This document shows, in pieces, positions 61,494 through 64,000 of a DNA stretch of 64,000 nucleotides (positions are counted from its first letter, which is position 1; every line of letters starts with the position of its first letter). Under the pieces are notes generated by a model. That model was not told where the DNA came from. It worked only from the letters and a program-made list of their open reading frames with translations, and ran no database searches. The translations under genes and the position numbers were made by a program. Location: assembly GCF_002095385.1 (NCBI RefSeq), contig NZ_MIPP01000001.1:62001-126000 (forward strand), read 5' to 3'. Origin of the DNA: Pantoea eucrina (GTDB lineage: Bacteria; Pseudomonadota; Gammaproteobacteria; Enterobacterales; Enterobacteriaceae).

Positions 61494-61871
61494 ATGAAAA
61501 AAACTGCGATTGCACTGATTACACTGGCAGCAGCGCTCTCTGCCACCGCCGCGCAGGCTGCCGGCGGCTGTCAGCAGAAACAGCAGTCGATCCAGCAGGA
61601 GCTGGAGATGGCGCGCGAATATGGCAATAAAGCGCGCATTAACGGGCTGGAAAAAGCGCTGCGTGAAAATCAGCAGCACTGCACCGATGCGGGCCTGCTG
61701 CAGGAGCGTCAGGAGAAAGTGGCGGAGAAGCAGCAGAAAGTGGCCGAGCGCGAAGCGGATTTGCAAAAAGCGCAGGCCAGCGGCCGCCGCGATAAGATTG
61801 AAAAACAGCAGCGCAAACTCACTGAGGCGCGTGAAGAGCTGGCTGACGCGCAGGCGGAACTGAGCCGCTAA
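61494..61871 (+). CDS. yqjC: DUF1090 family protein YqjC
   Basis: Periplasmic protein of 125 residues with a signal peptide (about 1-22, ending AQA). One long charged helix follows, with heptad-like repeats such as QERQEKVAEKQQKVAEREAD. Cysteines at CQQK and HCTDAG are conserved in the family. Matches E. coli YqjC (122 residues), function unknown. ATG at 61494 is the family start; the open frame is 78 bases longer. Confidence 0.9.
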   Translation: MKKTAIALITLAAALSATAAQAAGGCQQKQQSIQQELEMAREYGNKARINGLEKALRENQQHCTDAGLLQERQEKVAEKQQKVAEREADLQKAQASGRRDKIEKQQRKLTEAREELADAQAELSR

Positions 61872-61976
61872 GCGCTGAGCGGCAGAGGTGCGTGCGCCTC
61901 TGCCGCTGTAAAAATTCACTTCTCCTGCCTGCAAAAAATCCTCACACTGCTGCTTTATTCTGATGGAAAACATGGC

Positions 61977-63023
61977 ATGAAGATACGGTTGCTGCTGGCG
62001 CTCCCTCTGCTTAACGCCCTGATGTTACCGGCGATAGCTGAAGAGGGCGTCTCGTTTGCTCACAAAGAGTGGGAGCTGGCGTGCGATAACACGCTGACCT
62101 GTCGTGCGGCAGGCTACAGCGCGGAAGAGGGCGCGGGGGGATCGGTGCTGCTGACGCGGGCGGGCGGGCCGGATACGGCGACGCATGGCCGGGTGGTGCT
62201 GGCGGATACCGGCGATGATGACTCAAAGCAGGTCGATACGCTGACGCTCTGGATCGACGATCGCCCGCTGGGTGAACTGGCAAAGGCTGATAACGATGAG
62301 TGGACGCTGACCGATGCGCAGACCCGGTCGATTATCACTGCCATTAAAGGCAGCGGCAGCGTGGAGTTCCGTGGCGGTGCCGAGCCGTTTGATCTCTCTG
62401 CCAACGGCGCTTTTGCCGTGCTGCTGAAAATGGATGAGGCGCAGGGGCGCATCGGCACGCCGGGTGCGCTGGTGCGTAAAGGCAGCAAGCCGGAAAGCAG
62501 CGTGCCGCCCGCCGTACCCATGCCGGTGATTATCCAGGCCAGAACCGTTGAGGCAAAGCCGCGTCCGCTGACGCCGCAGGAGCTGGCGCGGATCAAGCCG
62601 GCGCTTATCGCTACGCTGACGGATGATGACAGCTGCGATAATCTCGCACCGGCAGACGATCAGCCGGAAGAGGGCGCAGAGCCGCCGACGCTGACCGCTG
62701 TGGATGCGGACCACGTGCTGATCGCCGCCCTCTGCTGGCGCGGCGCCTATAACGAAGGGTATGGCTACTGGCTGATGGATAGCGCGCTGCAGGGGTCACC
62801 GCAGTTGATCACTGACTCCGGCTCCGATTATCACGCCGGAGCGATCAGCGAAGCGCAGAAAGGCCGCGGCATTGGCGACTGCTGGAGTACCGCCGCATGG
62901 GTCTGGGATGGCCGCAGTTTTGTACAGAGTAGCGATGCTACCACCGGCATGTGCCGCGCCATCCGCGCCGGCGGCGCCTGGCAGTTGCCGGTATTAGTCA
63001 GCGACGTCAGACCCGCTCCCTGA
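61977..63023 (+). CDS. DUF1176 domain-containing periplasmic protein
   Basis: Protein of 348 residues with a signal peptide (about 1-21, ending AIA). The mature part matches the DUF1176 family: FAHKEWELACDNTLTCRAAG at about 27-46 with a conserved Cys pair, CWRGAYNEGYGYWLMD near 250, and GIGDCWSTAAWVWDG near 300. Function unknown; such proteins are widespread in Gammaproteobacteria. A palindrome cluster follows. Confidence 0.85.
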   Translation: MKIRLLLALPLLNALMLPAIAEEGVSFAHKEWELACDNTLTCRAAGYSAEEGAGGSVLLTRAGGPDTATHGRVVLADTGDDDSKQVDTLTLWIDDRPLGELAKADNDEWTLTDAQTRSIITAIKGSGSVEFRGGAEPFDLSANGAFAVLLKMDEAQGRIGTPGALVRKGSKPESSVPPAVPMPVIIQARTVEAKPRPLTPQELARIKPALIATLTDDDSCDNLAPADDQPEEGAEPPTLTAVDADHVLIAALCWRGAYNEGYGYWLMDSALQGSPQLITDSGSDYHAGAISEAQKGRGIGDCWSTAAWVWDGRSFVQSSDATTGMCRAIRAGGAWQLPVLVSDVRPAP

Positions 63024-63040
63024 TTGCAGAACGCACGGTA

Positions 63041-63505
63041 CCAGGGCGCCATAAATGGCGCCCCTGTGGCGGCGTTTGTAGGGAGCAGGTGCGCGATGTG
63101 GCCAGGGCGCCATGAATGGCGCCCCTACGGATACCAATGTAGGGGGCGCATTTATGCGACCCGAGATAAAATGGAGCGCGATACCCGTAGGGGCCGCATT
63201 AATGCGGCCCGGGGTGGATTGAGCGCGATACCCGCAGGGGTCGCATTTATGCGACCCGGGTTGGATTAGGCGCGGTGTGGCCAGGGCGCCATGAATGGCG
63301 CCCCTGGGGATATTGCTGTAGGGGCCGCATTAATGCGGCCCGGGGGCATGTGCCGGATGTGGCCAGGGCGCCATGAATGGCGCCCCTACGGGTATTATTG
63401 TAGGGGCCGCATTAATGCGGCCCAGGGTCAGGTGCGCGGTGTGGCCAGGGCGCCATAAATGGCGCCCCTACGGTGGCATTTGTAGGGGCCGCATTTATGC
63501 GACCC
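63041..63505. repeat. REP/REPIN-like palindrome cluster E (DUF1176/yecA)
   Basis: Eleven units near 63041, 63102, 63139, 63187, 63234, 63281, 63317, 63363, 63400, 63444 and 63482. Several alternate as CCAGGGCGCC...GGCGCCCCTAC followed within about 10 bases by GTAGGGGCCGC...GCGGCCC. Stems include GGCGCC, GGCCGC/GCGGCC, GGTCGC/GCGACC and GGGCGC types around CATNNATG. The largest cluster, again between convergent genes. Confidence 0.9.
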
Positions 63506-63514
63506 CAACGCAGG

Positions 63515-64000
63515 TTATTTATTCAGGCAGCACTGCTTATATTTTTTGCCGCTGCCGCACGGGCAGGGATCGTTGCGTCCGGTTTTGTCACCGGCAAAGA
63601 ACGGCAGCTGTGGCTCGGGATCGGGCTGCGCCATGCGCTCGGCCTGCCAGTATTCGTGCAGTTCCAGCGCCGCCGGGCGGATCGCCTCCATGCTCGCTTC
63701 GAACGCGTCCGGATCGAGCGCCTCGCGCGCTTCGCGCTGCTCTTCGCTGCCGTGCAGGGCAATCGCCTGCAGCTGCGGCTGCAGCGATTCAGGCAGCTGT
63801 GACCAGTCGGCGTCCAGCGCGACGCCGCGCATATAGCCGTAACACCAGTCTTCGACCACGGTAAACTCCTGGCCCTCCATCTCCTGCAGGCCAAACAGCG
63901 GGTCAAACTGCTCCGGAAAATCGGCCAGACGCTCAGCAATATCATTCAGGTGCTGAAAGGTCAGGGTCATAAAGCGATCCATCTCGCGCTCATTAGCCCA
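63515..64000 (-). CDS. yecA: YecA/UPF0149 family protein with SEC-C motif (5' end off the right edge)
   Basis: C-terminal 161 residues of a YecA-type protein (221 in E. coli). The UPF0149 helical domain includes [40 protein letters not shown] and [13 protein letters not shown]. It ends in the zinc-binding SEC-C motif [16 protein letters not shown], a module that in SecA and YecA relatives contacts ribosomes or SecB-like partners. An internal ATG exists at 63982, but homology continues upstream to the window edge, so the gene is simply cut. Confidence 0.92.
   Translation of the reverse strand, partial: WANEREMDRFMTLTFQHLNDIAERLADFPEQFDPLFGLQEMEGQEFTVVEDWCYGYMRGVALDADWSQLPESLQPQLQAIALHGSEEQREAREALDPDAFEASMEAIRPAALELHEYWQAERMAQPDPEPQLPFFAGDKTGRNDPCPCGSGKKYKQCCLNK

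Noticed and set aside
63041-63505. Regularly spaced repeats that could suggest a CRISPR array
   Set aside because: Units are self-palindromic with changing arms, alternate in orientation, and spacers are very short or unequal; no cas genes are near.

Overview
The window is a contiguous piece of an enterobacterial chromosome. Nearly all housekeeping proteins read as close homologues of Escherichia coli proteins. The gluconate 2-dehydrogenase cluster, the base composition and several gene-order differences point to an Erwiniaceae-type organism such as Pantoea or Erwinia. The genus is an inference; no search was run.

Layout. 1-3.2 kb: a dacB-basR-basS operon (PBP4 plus a PmrAB-type two-component system), cut by the left edge. 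3.3-9.4 kb: greA, yhbY, rlmE, ftsH, folP (one base missing near its end) and glmM. 9.6-22.6 kb: secG, tRNA-Leu(GAG), initiator tRNA, then rimP-nusA-infB-rbfA-truB-rpsO-pnp and nlpI-yrbN-deaD, i.e. the transcription, translation and RNA-decay supercluster in E. coli order. 22.6-26.3 kb: the yhbW-yhbO neighbourhood, where mtr, ubiV and ubiU are missing and only a broken ubiT is left. 26.3-32.3 kb: nrdDG, ridA, the pyrLBI operon with its attenuator, and argF with ARG boxes. 32.4-45 kb: rraB, miaE, yjgM, valS-holC-pepA, lptFG, yjiN and yjgR. 45.6-49.4 kb: a three-subunit periplasmic gluconate 2-dehydrogenase. 49.7-51.8 kb: marC, an unrecognised acidic protein and yjjA.

52-61 kb is the accessory part. 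It starts at tRNA-Leu(CAA), whose gene is one base short in the acceptor stem. It then carries a winged-helix-like protein, orphan small frames, a truncated hsdS, the SOS toxin symE with its SymR antisense region, an atypical large McrB with McrC, and an unknown multi-pass membrane protein. This is an immigration-control-type locus in which the type I system has decayed and the modification-dependent McrBC system looks intact. 61.5-64 kb returns to small envelope proteins (yqjC, a DUF1176 protein) and yecA, cut by the right edge.

Five intergenic clusters of short GTAG-headed palindromes, many in inverted pairs (REPIN-like), sit at 25.5, 37.7, 42.0, 49.4-49.7 and 63.0-63.5 kb. Four of the five lie between convergent genes. 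The stems vary in sequence but remain self-complementary.

The observations most worth following are the REPIN-like family, the loss of ubiTUV beside an intact anaerobic ribonucleotide reductase, the McrB with its own N-terminal domain and AAA+ insertion, the possible IS110-derived protein at 50.5-51.1 kb, and the one-base lesions in folP and tRNA-Leu(CAA), which may be real or assembly errors.
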